From an uncultured bacterium (GTDB lineage: Bacteria > Actinomycetota > Actinomycetes > S36-B12): a stretch of 22,140 nucleotides of DNA. The stretch's first letter is position 1. Every line of letters starts with the position of its first letter. The position numbers and the translations under genes were made by a program. The notes under the pieces are model-generated. The model saw only the letters and a list, made by a program, of their open reading frames with translations, made no database searches and had not been told where the DNA came from. The stretch spans positions 1 through 22,140 of the forward strand of contig CAJBMR010000476.1 of the NCBI GenBank assembly GCA_903954205.1. Direction: 5' to 3'. Below are positions 1 to 7,995 of this stretch, piece by piece.

Positions 1-6
1 GACGAG

Positions 7-1404
7 GTGGCGGTGATCTCGCGCGAGGGTGTCCCGGACCGTCGCTACTTCCGCACCCCCGCCACGGCGCCCGGGCCGAGCGGTCCGCAGATGCTGCGCG
101 CGATCCGGACGATCCGATCCGACTCGCTCGGCTTCCTCGAGCAGATGGCCCGCGCCTACGGCCCGGTCGTGCAGTTCCCGATTCCGTCACCGCCGACCTA
201 TCTCGTCTCCGATCCGGAGGCCGTGCGCCGGGTTCTCGTCACCCATGCGCGCGAGTACGACAAGGAGACGATCCAGTACCGCTCGCTCTCGCTTGTCACG
301 GGCGAGGGCCTGCTCACCACGTCGGGTGAGGTGTGGCGCCGACAGCGCCGGATGGTGCAGCCGGCCTTCCACCATGAGGTTCTCGAAGGGGTCGTCGGGC
401 ATGCTGCGCGAGCGGCCGACGAGCTGATCTCGCGCTGGGGAGATCTCTCGCGCGGCGCGGTCATCGACATCGATGAGGCGATGATGCGCGTCGCGCTCGA
501 GACGGTGGGTGCATCCCTCTTCGGTACTGATCTGTCAGGGGATGCCGATCGGCTTGCGCGCGCCACCATCGAGGCACTCGATGTGGTCGTTGCCCGGGCC
601 CAGGTGCCCGTGCAGCCACCCGACTGGCTGCCTACGCGACCCACGCGCCGACTCCGCGCGGCGCTCGTGCAACTGGATGATGCTGTGGCCTCGATGGTGG
701 CCTCGCGGCAGCGCGCGGCCTCCGCGGATGAGCCGTCCACTCTCCTGGACCTGCTCGTCGAAGCAGCCGCGGCCGATCCGCCCATTCCCGCTTCCGAGGT
801 GCGCGATGAGCTGGTGGCCTTCCTCGTCGCCGGGCACGAGACGACCGCGAGCGCTCTCACGTGGGCGCTGTGGCTGCTGGCCGGTGATGCCGAGGTGCAG
901 GCAGAGGTGACCCGGGAGCTCGACGAGGTGCTGGGGGAAAGGGCTCTGACGTACGCCGACCTCGATCGACTGCCGTGGACGCGCGCGGTCTTCGACGAGG
1001 CGATGCGGCTCTATCCGCCCGTGTGGCTGGTGTCGCGTCACGCGAAGGAGGACGACGTACTCGCGGGCCGTGAGATCCCGGCCGGATCGCTGATCATCAT
1101 GACGCCGTACATCGCGCAGCGCGATCCTCAGCTCTGGGAGGCCCCCACGGAGTTTCGGCCACAGCGCTTCCTCGACGGCCACCGGCGCGGTGCAGCGGGT
1201 GATGCGGTCTTCTGGCCCTTTGGTCTCGGGCCGCGCATGTGCATCGGTCGTGACTTCGCCTACGTCGAGGGGATGGCGGTCCTCTCCGTGCTCCTGCGGC
1301 AGATCGCGGTGTCGCGCGTTCCCGGTGTGGTGCCGCGCCCGGCCGCGCTGGTCACCCTGCGCCCGGCCGACGCGCTCCCGCTGGTCGTGCATCCCCGGGG
1401 TTGA
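7..1404 (+). CDS. Cytochrome P450
   Basis: A haem-thiolate monooxygenase of 465 residues, complete or nearly so. Visible P450 landmarks in order: helix-C W-R-x-x-R around residues 110-115, the I-helix oxygen-activation motif AGHETT at 275-280, the K-helix ExxR (E331-R334), a PERF-like region (FRPQRF near 384), and the haem loop FGLGPRMCIG at 405-414 with Cys412 as the iron ligand. Length and the absence of a membrane anchor fit a soluble bacterial class I P450. No ferredoxin or ferredoxin reductase gene lies beside it, so electrons probably come from partners encoded elsewhere, and the substrate cannot be inferred. The start is taken as the first GTG (7); GTG at 13 is equally possible because the upstream region is cut by the window edge. 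Family assignment is certain; subfamily is not. Confidence 0.95.
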   Translation: MAVISREGVPDRRYFRTPATAPGPSGPQMLRAIRTIRSDSLGFLEQMARAYGPVVQFPIPSPPTYLVSDPEAVRRVLVTHAREYDKETIQYRSLSLVTGEGLLTTSGEVWRRQRRMVQPAFHHEVLEGVVGHAARAADELISRWGDLSRGAVIDIDEAMMRVALETVGASLFGTDLSGDADRLARATIEALDVVVARAQVPVQPPDWLPTRPTRRLRAALVQLDDAVASMVASRQRAASADEPSTLLDLLVEAAAADPPIPASEVRDELVAFLVAGHETTASALTWALWLLAGDAEVQAEVTRELDEVLGERALTYADLDRLPWTRAVFDEAMRLYPPVWLVSRHAKEDDVLAGREIPAGSLIIMTPYIAQRDPQLWEAPTEFRPQRFLDGHRRGAAGDAVFWPFGLGPRMCIGRDFAYVEGMAVLSVLLRQIAVSRVPGVVPRPAALVTLRPADALPLVVHPRG

Positions 1405-1553
1405 TCGAGCCCTCCTGGGTGCTGGGCGTCTGACCGAGCGGGGGAGCCTGGATCAAGGGGAGCTAGTGCCCCTCGCCACCTATGCGCACCATGTGTGTGC
1501 GGGTCGCGCAATAGGTCGTCGCCCCTGGCGTCCGTGTGTGATGGGATCGCGTC

Positions 1554-2027
1554 GTGCGCATCACCACGCAGCGCTTGGCGCTCTCGACCCTCTCCGCGCA
1601 GGAGTGGGCCGAGGTCGCTGACTGCGATGTGCCGAACGCGGCACCGGACTACCCCACAGAAGGCGACCTCGTCGTGGCTCGACTCATCGCGGCTGGCGAC
1701 TGGCCCACTGACCAGTGGGGACCGCTGCAGGTACGCCGACTTGCGGACGGCATGGCCATCGGCGGCGTGGGATGCAAGGGCGCCCCGGACGATCGGGGCC
1801 GCGTCGAGATCGGCTACGGGCTCGCGGAGTCTGCACGCGGTCAGGGCTACGCGACCGAAGCGGTCCTCGGCCTGCTCGACTGGCTGGCCGAGCAGGGTGT
1901 GAGCGAAGTCGTCGCCGAGTGCGATCCCGGCAACGCGCCGAGCATCGCGGTGCTGCGCCGGTGCGGTTTTGAGTCACCGGGCGCGGAGGGATTGTGGTCT
2001 CGGCGGGCTAGCCCCGCAGGATCTTGA
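1554..2027 (+). CDS. GNAT-family N-acetyltransferase (RimJ/RimL-like)
   Basis: A 157-residue acetyl-CoA-dependent N-acetyltransferase. The N-terminus (TQRLALSTL) is the usual RimJ/RimL-type opening. The acetyl-CoA loop is ARGQGYATEA (about residues 94-103), and the motif B region NAPSIAVLRRCGFE lies near 127-140. The substrate could be a protein N-terminus, an amino acid or a small molecule; sequence alone does not say. The GTG start at 1554 fits the conserved N-terminus and has no clear Shine-Dalgarno sequence; a TGGGAT hexamer lies exactly 6 nt upstream, in the leaderless arrangement seen elsewhere in this window. The 3' end overlaps the convergent hisN by 20 bp. The preceding 149 bp gap (1405-1553) shows only a weak GGGG/CCCC hairpin near 1457-1474 and no gene. 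Confidence 0.85.
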   Translation: MRITTQRLALSTLSAQEWAEVADCDVPNAAPDYPTEGDLVVARLIAAGDWPTDQWGPLQVRRLADGMAIGGVGCKGAPDDRGRVEIGYGLAESARGQGYATEAVLGLLDWLAEQGVSEVVAECDPGNAPSIAVLRRCGFESPGAEGLWSRRASPAGS

Positions 2028-2787
2028 TGACGTCGTCGTGCAGCAGGGCGTTCGTCGACAGCGACACCGGGCCACCGGGCGCTCCGGCCTCCACATTGTC
2101 GAAGCGCCCACCGGCCTCGATCACGATCGGGATCAGTGCGGCGGCGTCCCAGAGGCTGAGCCCCACCTCTGCGGCAATGTCGACGGTGCCCTCGGCCACG
2201 AGCATGTGCGACCAGAAGTCGCCGTATGCGCGCGTGCGCTGGGTGTCCGCGATGAGCGCATCGAAGGCCCGACGGTCCCACCCTTCCGGGTCGCTGTAGG
2301 AGAAGGACGCGTCGGTGAGAGTGGGGACCGCGCTCACGTGGATCCGTCGCGGCTGCGGTGACTCCGGTCCGGTCGTCCACGCGCCGTGGCCGCGGGCCGC
2401 CCACCAGCGCCTGCCGAGGGCGGGGGCGCTCACCACGCCGACGGCGACACCGTCATCGTCGGCGAGCGCGATGAGCGTCGCCCACACGGGCACGCGGCGC
2501 ACGTAGTTCTTGGTTCCGTCGATGGGGTCGATGATCCAGTGGCGGCCGGCTACGGCATCGCCGCCGTATTCCTCCCCGACGACGGCATCGTCCGGTCGCT
2601 CCGCGGCGATCATGTCGCGCAGCAGGCGCTCGGTGGACTGGTCGGCCTCGGTGACCGGTGTCATATCCGGCTTGGTGTCGATGCGCAGGTCGTGCCGCAT
2701 GGCGAAGGACATGGTGATGGCGTCGGCCTGGTCGGCCATGGTCAGGGCTAGCGCCAGGTCAGCATTCGTCTCATCGGGAGTCGCCAC
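2008..2787 (-). CDS. hisN: Histidinol-phosphatase, inositol monophosphatase family
   Basis: A 259-residue member of the Mg2+-dependent inositol monophosphatase superfamily. Metal-binding motifs are present: GEEYGG near 71-76, the signature IDPIDGTKNY near 86-95, and the C-terminal WDAAALIPIVIEAGGRF segment. In actinobacteria this subgroup, usually next to aroA and rsgA, dephosphorylates L-histidinol phosphate in histidine synthesis, which supports the name; a general inositol or sugar phosphatase role cannot be excluded. GTG at 2787 is preferred to GTG at 2793 because a TACCGT hexamer ends exactly 6 nt before it, as expected for a leaderless transcript, and there is no Shine-Dalgarno sequence. 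Three oppositely oriented genes separate it from rsgA-aroA. Confidence 0.85.
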   Translation of the reverse strand: MATPDETNADLALALTMADQADAITMSFAMRHDLRIDTKPDMTPVTEADQSTERLLRDMIAAERPDDAVVGEEYGGDAVAGRHWIIDPIDGTKNYVRRVPVWATLIALADDDGVAVGVVSAPALGRRWWAARGHGAWTTGPESPQPRRIHVSAVPTLTDASFSYSDPEGWDRRAFDALIADTQRTRAYGDFWSHMLVAEGTVDIAAEVGLSLWDAAALIPIVIEAGGRFDNVEAGAPGGPVSLSTNALLHDDVIKILRG

Positions 2788-2793
2788 GCCCAC

Positions 2794-2799
2794 ACGGTA
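2794..2799 (-). promoter_or_regulatory. Putative -10 element of leaderless hisN
   Basis: TACCGT on the reverse strand, separated by 6 nt from the GTG at 2787. Spacing and TAnnnT form fit an actinobacterial -10 box with transcription starting at the start codon. No convincing -35 box is seen. Confidence 0.45.
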
Positions 2800-2824
2800 G
2801 CCGGGTCAGCCGGTCCTGGCGTCG

Positions 2825-2830
2825 TAGCCT
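2825..2830 (+). promoter_or_regulatory. Putative -10 element of leaderless DUF2231 gene
   Basis: TAGCCT ends 6 nt before the GTG at 2837. Together with the hisN element it forms a compact divergent promoter region of about 50 bp. Confidence 0.45.
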
Positions 2831-2836
2831 GTGCCC

Positions 2837-3292
2837 GTGACGGACACGATCTTCGGGCTGCCGACCCACGCACTCGTCGTCCACGCCGCGGTCATCCTGC
2901 TGCCCCTCGCGGCCCTCGGCGGCATCATCATGGGCTTCTCGCAGCGCTTCTCCATCCGCTTCGGCCCGGTCGTCGTCGCCGTGGCTGCGGTAGGCACCGT
3001 GTCGGCATTCGTCAGTCGCATCACGGGCGAGGAGTTTGCCGAGCGGGTGGGCAATCCCGAAGAGCATGCCGAGGCGGGCGAGTTGCTGCCCTTCATCGCC
3101 GTGGGCTTCTTCGTGGTCCTGCTCCTGCTGTGGCTGCTGGACCGCCGCGGTCGACGCGATCTGCTCACTCAGATCGTCGGTGTCGTCGTGATCATCGCGG
3201 CCCTCGTCCTCACCGGGTGGACCATCCGCACCGGGCACTCCGGAGCGGAAGCGGCCTGGAAGTCCATCATCGAGAACACCCAGCCCGGCTGA
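2837..3292 (+). CDS. DUF2231-like integral membrane protein
   Basis: A 151-residue hydrophobic protein with about four membrane segments: near residues 12-32, 40-58, 86-106 and 114-133. The opening FGLPTHALVVHAAVILLPLAA and the near-terminal TGHSGAEAAW are the conserved histidine-containing ends typical of DUF2231 proteins, a family of unknown function sometimes linked to haem or metal binding. It is first in a forward block with a secreted nuclease-like lipoprotein (1 bp downstream) and a CDF metal exporter. The start is GTG 2837, placed 6 nt after a TAGCCT hexamer; GTG 2831 in the same frame is the alternative. Confidence 0.75.
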   Translation: MTDTIFGLPTHALVVHAAVILLPLAALGGIIMGFSQRFSIRFGPVVVAVAAVGTVSAFVSRITGEEFAERVGNPEEHAEAGELLPFIAVGFFVVLLLLWLLDRRGRRDLLTQIVGVVVIIAALVLTGWTIRTGHSGAEAAWKSIIENTQPG

Positions 3293-3293
3293 C

Positions 3294-3824
3294 GTGTCGA
3301 TGGTCCCTCGCCTGCGCGCCGGGCTGCTGCTGATCGCCACTCCCTGCGTCCTTGCCGCCTGCTCGTCGTCCGCTCCGTCCGCGACCGAGGCTGGCACGCT
3401 CCATGGTCCCTACCCGGTCGTGCGCTCAGTGGACGGCGACACCATCCGCGTGGACCGCGACGGCGAGGAGATCGTCATCCGCTTCATCGGCCTCGACACC
3501 CCTGAGACCGTCGCTGCGGACCGCCCCGTGGAGTGCTTCGGCCCCGAGGCGTCAGCACGCACCGCAGGGCTCGTCGAGGGCGGCCAGGTATGGCTGGAGT
3601 ACGACGAAGTGTCAGGTCTGACCGACAAGTACGACCGCACGCTGGCCTTCGTCTGGCTGGACCAGCAGACGATGCTCAACGAGCTCCTTATCCGCGAGGG
3701 CTTCGCGGAAGAACTCACCTACACCGACGGCTACGCCCATCAGGCTGAGTTCCGCGCCGCGGAGGAGGCGGCGCGCGCTGCCGGGTCGGGCCTGTGGAGT
3801 GCCTGCGCAGGGGTGGCGCAGTGA
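3294..3824 (+). CDS. Secreted thermonuclease-like (SNase domain) lipoprotein
   Basis: A 176-residue exported nuclease-like protein. Residues 1-23 form a lipoprotein signal ending in the lipobox LAAC (Cys23), so the mature protein should be tethered outside the membrane. Residues about 38-172 form a staphylococcal-nuclease OB-fold. The catalytic set of the family appears intact by position: DGDT with Asp49, RFIGLDTPE with Arg63, Asp68 and Glu71, and KYDRT with Arg115. Expected activity is Ca2+-dependent cleavage of DNA or RNA. It starts with GTG one base after the DUF2231 stop codon and its stop overlaps the next gene's start (GTGA), so the three genes look like one translationally linked operon. 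Confidence 0.9.
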   Translation: MSMVPRLRAGLLLIATPCVLAACSSSAPSATEAGTLHGPYPVVRSVDGDTIRVDRDGEEIVIRFIGLDTPETVAADRPVECFGPEASARTAGLVEGGQVWLEYDEVSGLTDKYDRTLAFVWLDQQTMLNELLIREGFAEELTYTDGYAHQAEFRAAEEAARAAGSGLWSACAGVAQ

Positions 3825-4747
3825 GCACCGAGGGTGGCATGAAGGCCGTGATCGCGGCTCTGCTGGCCAATGTCGGCATCGCGGTCAGCAAGTTCATCGC
3901 CTTCGCCTTCACCGGTTCGTCGTCGATGCTCTCGGAGGCGATCCACTCCGTCGCCGATTCCGGCAACCAGGTGCTCCTCCTCGTGGGCAACAAGCGGTCC
4001 AAGAAGGCACCCGATGCCCAGCACCAGTTCGGCTACGGCCGACGCCGCTATGTCTACGGCTTCATCGTGTCGATCGTGCTCTTCCTTGTCGGTGGGCTCT
4101 TCTCGCTCTACGAGGGCTTCCACAAGTTCCAGCACCCCGAGGACCTCTCGGATGCATGGATCGCCTTCCTGGTCCTCGGCATCGCCATCGTGCTGGAGGG
4201 CTTCAGCTTCCGCACCGCCGTACGCGAAGCCAATCGTGCCCGCGGGAAGCGCTCCCTCTTCCGCTTCCTGCGTGATGCGCGCCAGCCGGAGTTGCCCGTC
4301 ATCCTGCTGGAGGACCTCGGTGCCCTCGTGGGCCTGGTCTTCGCGCTCTTTGGAGTTTCGATGGCGGTGGTGACCGGTGACGGTCGCTGGGACGGCCTGG
4401 GTGCCATGGCTGTCGGCACGCTCCTCGTCGTCATCGCCATCTTCCTCGCCTTCGAGATGGCGGCGATGCTGGTGGGCGAGAGCGCCCTGCCTGAGGAGGA
4501 TGCCGCTATCCGTGCGGCTCTCGCTTCATCACCCCTCGTGGACCGCGTCATCCACGTGCGCACCCTGCATGTGGGGCCGGACGAGTTGCTCGTCGGAGCC
4601 AAGATCGCCATCAGCAAGTCCGACACGGGCGCGGAGATCGCCGCAGGAATCGACGATGCCGAAGCGCGGTTGCGCGCCGCGGTGCCGAGCGCCGTCTACG
4701 TCTTCCTCGAGCCGGACCTCGATCGCACCGCTCGCAGCGCAGACTAA
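3821..4747 (+). CDS. Cation diffusion facilitator (CDF) metal transporter
   Basis: A 308-residue divalent-metal/proton antiporter of the CDF family. The TM2 signature SSSMLSEAIHSVADSGNQ contains His42 and Asp46 of the metal site, followed by QFGYGRRRYVYGF, another family hallmark. The usual HxxxD of TM5 is replaced by a Glu-Asp pair (Glu164-Asp165 in LLEDLGALVGL), as in the SLC30A9-like subgroup. About six membrane segments precede a cytoplasmic C-terminal domain of about 90 residues. Substrate (Zn, Co, Mn or Fe) is unknown. GTG 3821 was chosen over the in-frame GTG 3794 because it overlaps the upstream stop codon as GTGA and begins at the conserved N-terminus. Its stop shares CTAA with the convergent rsgA. 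Confidence 0.88.
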   Translation: MSTEGGMKAVIAALLANVGIAVSKFIAFAFTGSSSMLSEAIHSVADSGNQVLLLVGNKRSKKAPDAQHQFGYGRRRYVYGFIVSIVLFLVGGLFSLYEGFHKFQHPEDLSDAWIAFLVLGIAIVLEGFSFRTAVREANRARGKRSLFRFLRDARQPELPVILLEDLGALVGLVFALFGVSMAVVTGDGRWDGLGAMAVGTLLVVIAIFLAFEMAAMLVGESALPEEDAAIRAALASSPLVDRVIHVRTLHVGPDELLVGAKIAISKSDTGAEIAAGIDDAEARLRAAVPSAVYVFLEPDLDRTARSAD

Positions 4748-5787
4748 ATCGGGTCGGCGCCCGACTCCTCGTGGGTGGGCGTCTCATCCGACGCGCCTCG
4801 TGAGTTGAGCAGGCGTCGCAGGGAATCCAGGCGCGCCTGCAGATGCGCGTCACTGCGGACATAAGCGTCCAGGCCGCACTCCTCCTCGTCGTGCGTGCAG
4901 CCGCGGGGGCAGGCGTCCAGTCCGGGGGCCAGGTCGTCGAAGGCCCGCACGACCGTGTCGAGTGAGACATGTGCGAGGCCGAAGGAGCGCACGCCGGGGG
5001 TGTCGACGATCCAGCCACCCTCGGGCAGCGCGAGCGCGACAGCCGAGGTGGAGGTGTGGCGGCCGCGGCCGGTGACGTCGTTGACCCGGCCTGTGGCGCG
5101 ATCGGCTCCGGGCACGAGGGCATTGACGAGAGTCGACTTGCCGACGCCGGATTGCCCGACGAGCACGGTCACCTGATCGCGCAGGTGGTCGCGCACGGCA
5201 TCGAGGTCTGCTGCGACGGGAGCCCTGTCATCTCCGCGAGCGACGGCGACGGCGGGCACGTCGAGGGCGGCGTAGGCATCGATCACCGGCTGCGCATCGG
5301 CGAGATCGGCCTTGGTGAGGATGAGCAGCGGTGCGATCCCGGAGTCGTACGCCGCCACGAGTGCACGATCGATGAAGCCGAACCTCGGCTCGGGATTGGC
5401 CAGCGAGGTGACGATCGCGAGCTGATCGGCATTGGCGACGATGACGCGCTCGACAGGATCGGAGTCATCAGCGGTGCGGCGCAGGACGGTGGCGCGATGG
5501 TCAATGCGCACGACGCGTGCGAGGTCGTCGACACCGCTGCCTCCGCCCGTGAAGGCGACCCGGTCGCCGACGACCACACCCTTGCGCCCGAGCTCGCGCG
5601 CCTTGACCGCGAGCACGATGGCGCCCTTGTCGGAGGCGAGGGTGAAGCGACCGCGGTCGACGGCGACCACCATCGCCGGCGTGGCATCGGCGTGAGCCGG
5701 GCGGTCCTTGGACCGCGGGCGTGACTTGCCGCGGGAGGGGCGGACGCGGACGTCGTCCTCGTCCAGATCCCGACCCGACCTGCTCAT
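4744..5787 (-). CDS. rsgA: Ribosome small-subunit-dependent GTPase A
   Basis: A 347-residue circularly permuted GTPase that acts late in 30S ribosomal subunit assembly. Order of parts: a charged N-terminal tail, an OB-fold (about 35-105), then G motifs in permuted order with G4 TKAD at 158-161, G1 GQSGVGKST at 211-219, a GRGRHTST switch near 240-247 and G3 DTPG at 262-265. The C-terminal zinc site is Cys293, Cys297, His299, Cys304. The ATG at 5787 overlaps the aroA stop as ATGA, so it is preferred over the upstream in-frame start at 5814, which would lie inside aroA. It is cotranscribed with aroA, as is common in actinobacteria. Confidence 0.95.
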   Translation of the reverse strand: MSRSGRDLDEDDVRVRPSRGKSRPRSKDRPAHADATPAMVVAVDRGRFTLASDKGAIVLAVKARELGRKGVVVGDRVAFTGGGSGVDDLARVVRIDHRATVLRRTADDSDPVERVIVANADQLAIVTSLANPEPRFGFIDRALVAAYDSGIAPLLILTKADLADAQPVIDAYAALDVPAVAVARGDDRAPVAADLDAVRDHLRDQVTVLVGQSGVGKSTLVNALVPGADRATGRVNDVTGRGRHTSTSAVALALPEGGWIVDTPGVRSFGLAHVSLDTVVRAFDDLAPGLDACPRGCTHDEEECGLDAYVRSDAHLQARLDSLRRLLNSRGASDETPTHEESGADPI

Positions 5788-7085
5788 GCGCCCGCCGTGA
5801 GCATGCGCTGCCACATGCCGGTGAAGTCGGGGAGTGTCTTGGCGGTCGTGCCGATGTCGAGGATGCGCACGCCGGGCACGACAAGGCCGATGACGGCAGC
5901 CGCGGTCGCCATGCGGTGGTCGCCGTAGGACGACACGGTGGCGCCGTGCAGCGTCGAGGGCTCGATCGCGAGTCCGTCATCGGTCTCGCGCGCCGATCCG
6001 CCCAGTGCGGTGAGCATCTCGGCGAGTGCGGCGAGACGGTCAGTCTCATGGCCGCGCAGGTGTGCGATGCCGCGCAGTCGCGAGGGTGTTGCGGCGAGTG
6101 CGGCGAGCGCAGCGATGACGGGCGTGAGCTCACCCACCTGGCCGAGGTCGACGTCGATGCCGCGGACGGCGCCGGGCCCGGTGACGGTGAGCCCGTCGGC
6201 GTGCAGATCGACGTGCCCGCCCATCTCGGCCAGCAGGCCGCGCAAGTCGTCGCCCGCCTGGGTCGTGTGCCGGGGCCAGCCGGGGATCGTCACCGTGCCC
6301 GCAGTCGCCATGGCGGCGGCGAGGAAGGGGCCGGCGTTCGACAGGTCGGGCTCGATGCGGCGATCGACGGCGCGGAGAGCAGTGGGGGCCAGCGACCAAG
6401 TGGCGGTGTCGGCGTCGAAGTCCACGTGCACGCCGTGCTCCCCAAGCATCTGGAGCGTCATGGCGATGTGCGGCTGGCTCGGCAGATCGCGGCCGGTGTG
6501 CGTGAGTGTGAGCCCTTCGTCGAAGCGCGCCGCCGAGAGGAGTAGCCCGCTGACGAATTGACTCGACGCCGACGCATCGATCTCCACCGCACCGCCGCGC
6601 ACGGCCCCGGTGCCCTCGATGCGCAGTGGCAGGAAGCCGCCGGTGTCGGTCACGGCGACGCTGAGCGCGCGCAGGGCATCGAGCATCGGGCCGAGCGGGC
6701 GCTCGCGAGCGCGCGGGTCGCCGTCGAAGTCGACCGAGCCGATCGCCAGCGCAGCGACGGGCGGCAGAAAGCGCATGACCGTGCCAGCGAGGCCGACATC
6801 GATCGAGACATCTCCGTGCAAGGGGCCGGGCGTGACCTGCCAGTCGACGTTGCCGACGCCGTCAGTGCCGACCTCGCGGATATCGACGCCGAGTGAGGTG
6901 AGGGCCTGAGCCATAAGGCGGGTGTCGCGTGCGGCGAGCGCCGCCGACACGGTCGACGGCCCGTCTGCGAGGGCAGCGAGCACGAGGGCGCGGTTGGTGG
7001 CGGACTTGGATCCGGGCACGGCGACAGTGGCCGAGACAGGCCCGGGCGCGGTGGGGGCCGGCCAGGCGTCGGTCACATCGCTCAC
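5784..7085 (-). CDS. aroA: 3-phosphoshikimate 1-carboxyvinyltransferase (EPSP synthase)
   Basis: A 433-residue shikimate-pathway enzyme that transfers enolpyruvyl from PEP to shikimate-3-phosphate. Diagnostic motifs: PGSKSATNRAL with Lys27 and Arg32, GLAGTVMR at 98-105 (Gly101 is the E. coli Gly96 equivalent, so no classic Gly-to-Ala change), SSQFVSGLLL, DLSNAGPFL with the catalytic-loop Asp, and RGHETDRLAAL. The open frame continues far upstream, but that part is antisense to the SRAP gene; the real start is GTG 7085 (GTG 7076 is the alternative), where homology begins. A TACCCT hexamer lies 6 nt upstream, suggesting a leaderless aroA-rsgA mRNA. Confidence 0.95.
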   Translation of the reverse strand: MSDVTDAWPAPTAPGPVSATVAVPGSKSATNRALVLAALADGPSTVSAALAARDTRLMAQALTSLGVDIREVGTDGVGNVDWQVTPGPLHGDVSIDVGLAGTVMRFLPPVAALAIGSVDFDGDPRARERPLGPMLDALRALSVAVTDTGGFLPLRIEGTGAVRGGAVEIDASASSQFVSGLLLSAARFDEGLTLTHTGRDLPSQPHIAMTLQMLGEHGVHVDFDADTATWSLAPTALRAVDRRIEPDLSNAGPFLAAAMATAGTVTIPGWPRHTTQAGDDLRGLLAEMGGHVDLHADGLTVTGPGAVRGIDVDLGQVGELTPVIAALAALAATPSRLRGIAHLRGHETDRLAALAEMLTALGGSARETDDGLAIEPSTLHGATVSSYGDHRMATAAAVIGLVVPGVRILDIGTTAKTLPDFTGMWQRMLTAGA

Positions 7086-7091
7086 GCTGCG

Positions 7092-7097
7092 AGGGTA
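7092..7097 (-). promoter_or_regulatory. Putative -10 element of leaderless aroA-rsgA
   Basis: TACCCT on the reverse strand ends 6 nt before the aroA GTG. There is no Shine-Dalgarno sequence between it and the start. Confidence 0.45.
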
Positions 7098-7115
7098 TCG
7101 GGGAAAGGCATGGGG

Positions 7116-7121
7116 CAGGCT
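7116..7121 (+). promoter_or_regulatory. Putative -10 element of leaderless SRAP gene
   Basis: CAGGCT lies 6 nt before the ATG at 7128, the same spacing as the other candidates. It keeps the important second-position A and last T but not the first T, so confidence is lower. Confidence 0.3.
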
Positions 7122-7127
7122 TCTCCC

Positions 7128-7871
7128 ATGTGCGGGAGGTATGCGGCATCGCGCGAGCCGGCGGCGCTCGTGGAGGAGTTCGGCGTCGAGGTGCCGCCGA
7201 CGACCGACCTTCCCGCGCGATTCAACATCGCGCCAACCAATGAGGTCTACGTCGTCCGTGATGGCAAGCCCGATGAGAGCGGTCACCACCCGCGCCGGCT
7301 CGACGTCGCCCGCTGGGGGCTGGTGCCGTCCTGGGCCAAGGACCCGAGCATCGGCAACAGGATGATCAATGCGCGCGCGGAGACTGTCGCCGAGAAGCCG
7401 TCGTACAAGCGCGCGCTCGCATCGCGCCGCTGCCTGCTGCCGGCGGATGGCTTCTACGAGTGGCAGGCGGCTCCGGAGGGTGCACTCACGGCGGCGGGTA
7501 AGAAGCCAGCGAAGCAGCCCTTCTTCCTGCACCCCGCGGACGGCACCGGCTTGGCGATGGCCGGGCTCTACGAGTGGTGGCGCGACAAGGAGATCGAGGA
7601 CGATGAGGATCCGCGCGCCTGGCTGCTGTCGACGACGATCATCACTACGGCGGCCCGCGACAACGTCGGGCAGATCCACGACCGCATGCCCATCGCGGTG
7701 CTGCCCGAGCAGCGCGCGGCGTGGCTGGATCCGCAGACTCCGGGGCAGGACGTGCTCGCCGAGCTGCTGGCCCCCACGCCCGGAGGCTTCTGGGACATCT
7801 ACCCGGTGTCGACCGCGGTCAACTCGGTGCGCAACCAGGGGCCGGATCTGGTGAAGCCCTTCGGGGAATGA
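7128..7871 (+). CDS. SOS response-associated peptidase (SRAP/HMCES/YedK family)
   Basis: A 247-residue protein that covalently traps abasic sites in single-stranded DNA as a thiazolidine DNA-protein crosslink. The start is decided by biology: Cys2 must become the N-terminal nucleophile after Met removal, and ATG 7128 gives MCGRY. An upstream in-frame GTG/ATG would bury this Cys. Other active-site residues are present: Asn81 in INARAE, Glu111 in GFYEW, His184 in HDRMP, plus RFNIAPTN at 31-38 and RWGLVPSWA at 62-70. Residues 115-130 are a small insertion compared with YedK. It is divergent from aroA and its stop codon lies inside the sigR promoter, an arrangement shared with other actinobacteria. 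Confidence 0.95.
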   Translation: MCGRYAASREPAALVEEFGVEVPPTTDLPARFNIAPTNEVYVVRDGKPDESGHHPRRLDVARWGLVPSWAKDPSIGNRMINARAETVAEKPSYKRALASRRCLLPADGFYEWQAAPEGALTAAGKKPAKQPFFLHPADGTGLAMAGLYEWWRDKEIEDDEDPRAWLLSTTIITTAARDNVGQIHDRMPIAVLPEQRAAWLDPQTPGQDVLAELLAPTPGGFWDIYPVSTAVNSVRNQGPDLVKPFGE

Positions 7872-7890
7872 CACCGTCGGTCCCGACGTT
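7865..7890 (+). promoter_or_regulatory. SigR-type autoregulatory promoter (GGAAT-N18-GTT)
   Basis: GGAAT at 7865-7869 and GTT at 7888-7890 with an 18-nt spacer match the known SigR/SigH consensus in actinomycetes. The site is directly upstream of the SigR-like gene and overlaps the SRAP stop codon, so it should give positive autoregulation under thiol-oxidative stress. The predicted transcription start, about 6-8 nt beyond GTT, falls next to the GTG at 7900. Confidence 0.8.
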
Positions 7891-7995
7891 TACGCCCTCG
7901 TGCTGACTAGTCAGGCGTCGATGCCCCCCGTGGAGGGACTGCCTGCCGTACGGGCCAATCTCGGGCCCGCGGGGGTCGGCGTACCCTCGGCAGTG

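Noticed and set aside
535..1392. Reverse 285-codon frame within the P450 gene
   Set aside because: Antisense shadow of a complete P450 with all signature motifs.
2771..3397. Reverse 208-codon frame over the DUF2231 gene
   Set aside because: Low-complexity Asp/Glu/Gly/Arg translation antisense to a membrane protein with conserved family ends.
7086..7874. Upstream extension of the aroA reading frame by 263 codons
   Set aside because: It is antisense to the well-supported SRAP gene and shows no homology; EPSP synthase similarity begins at GTG 7085.
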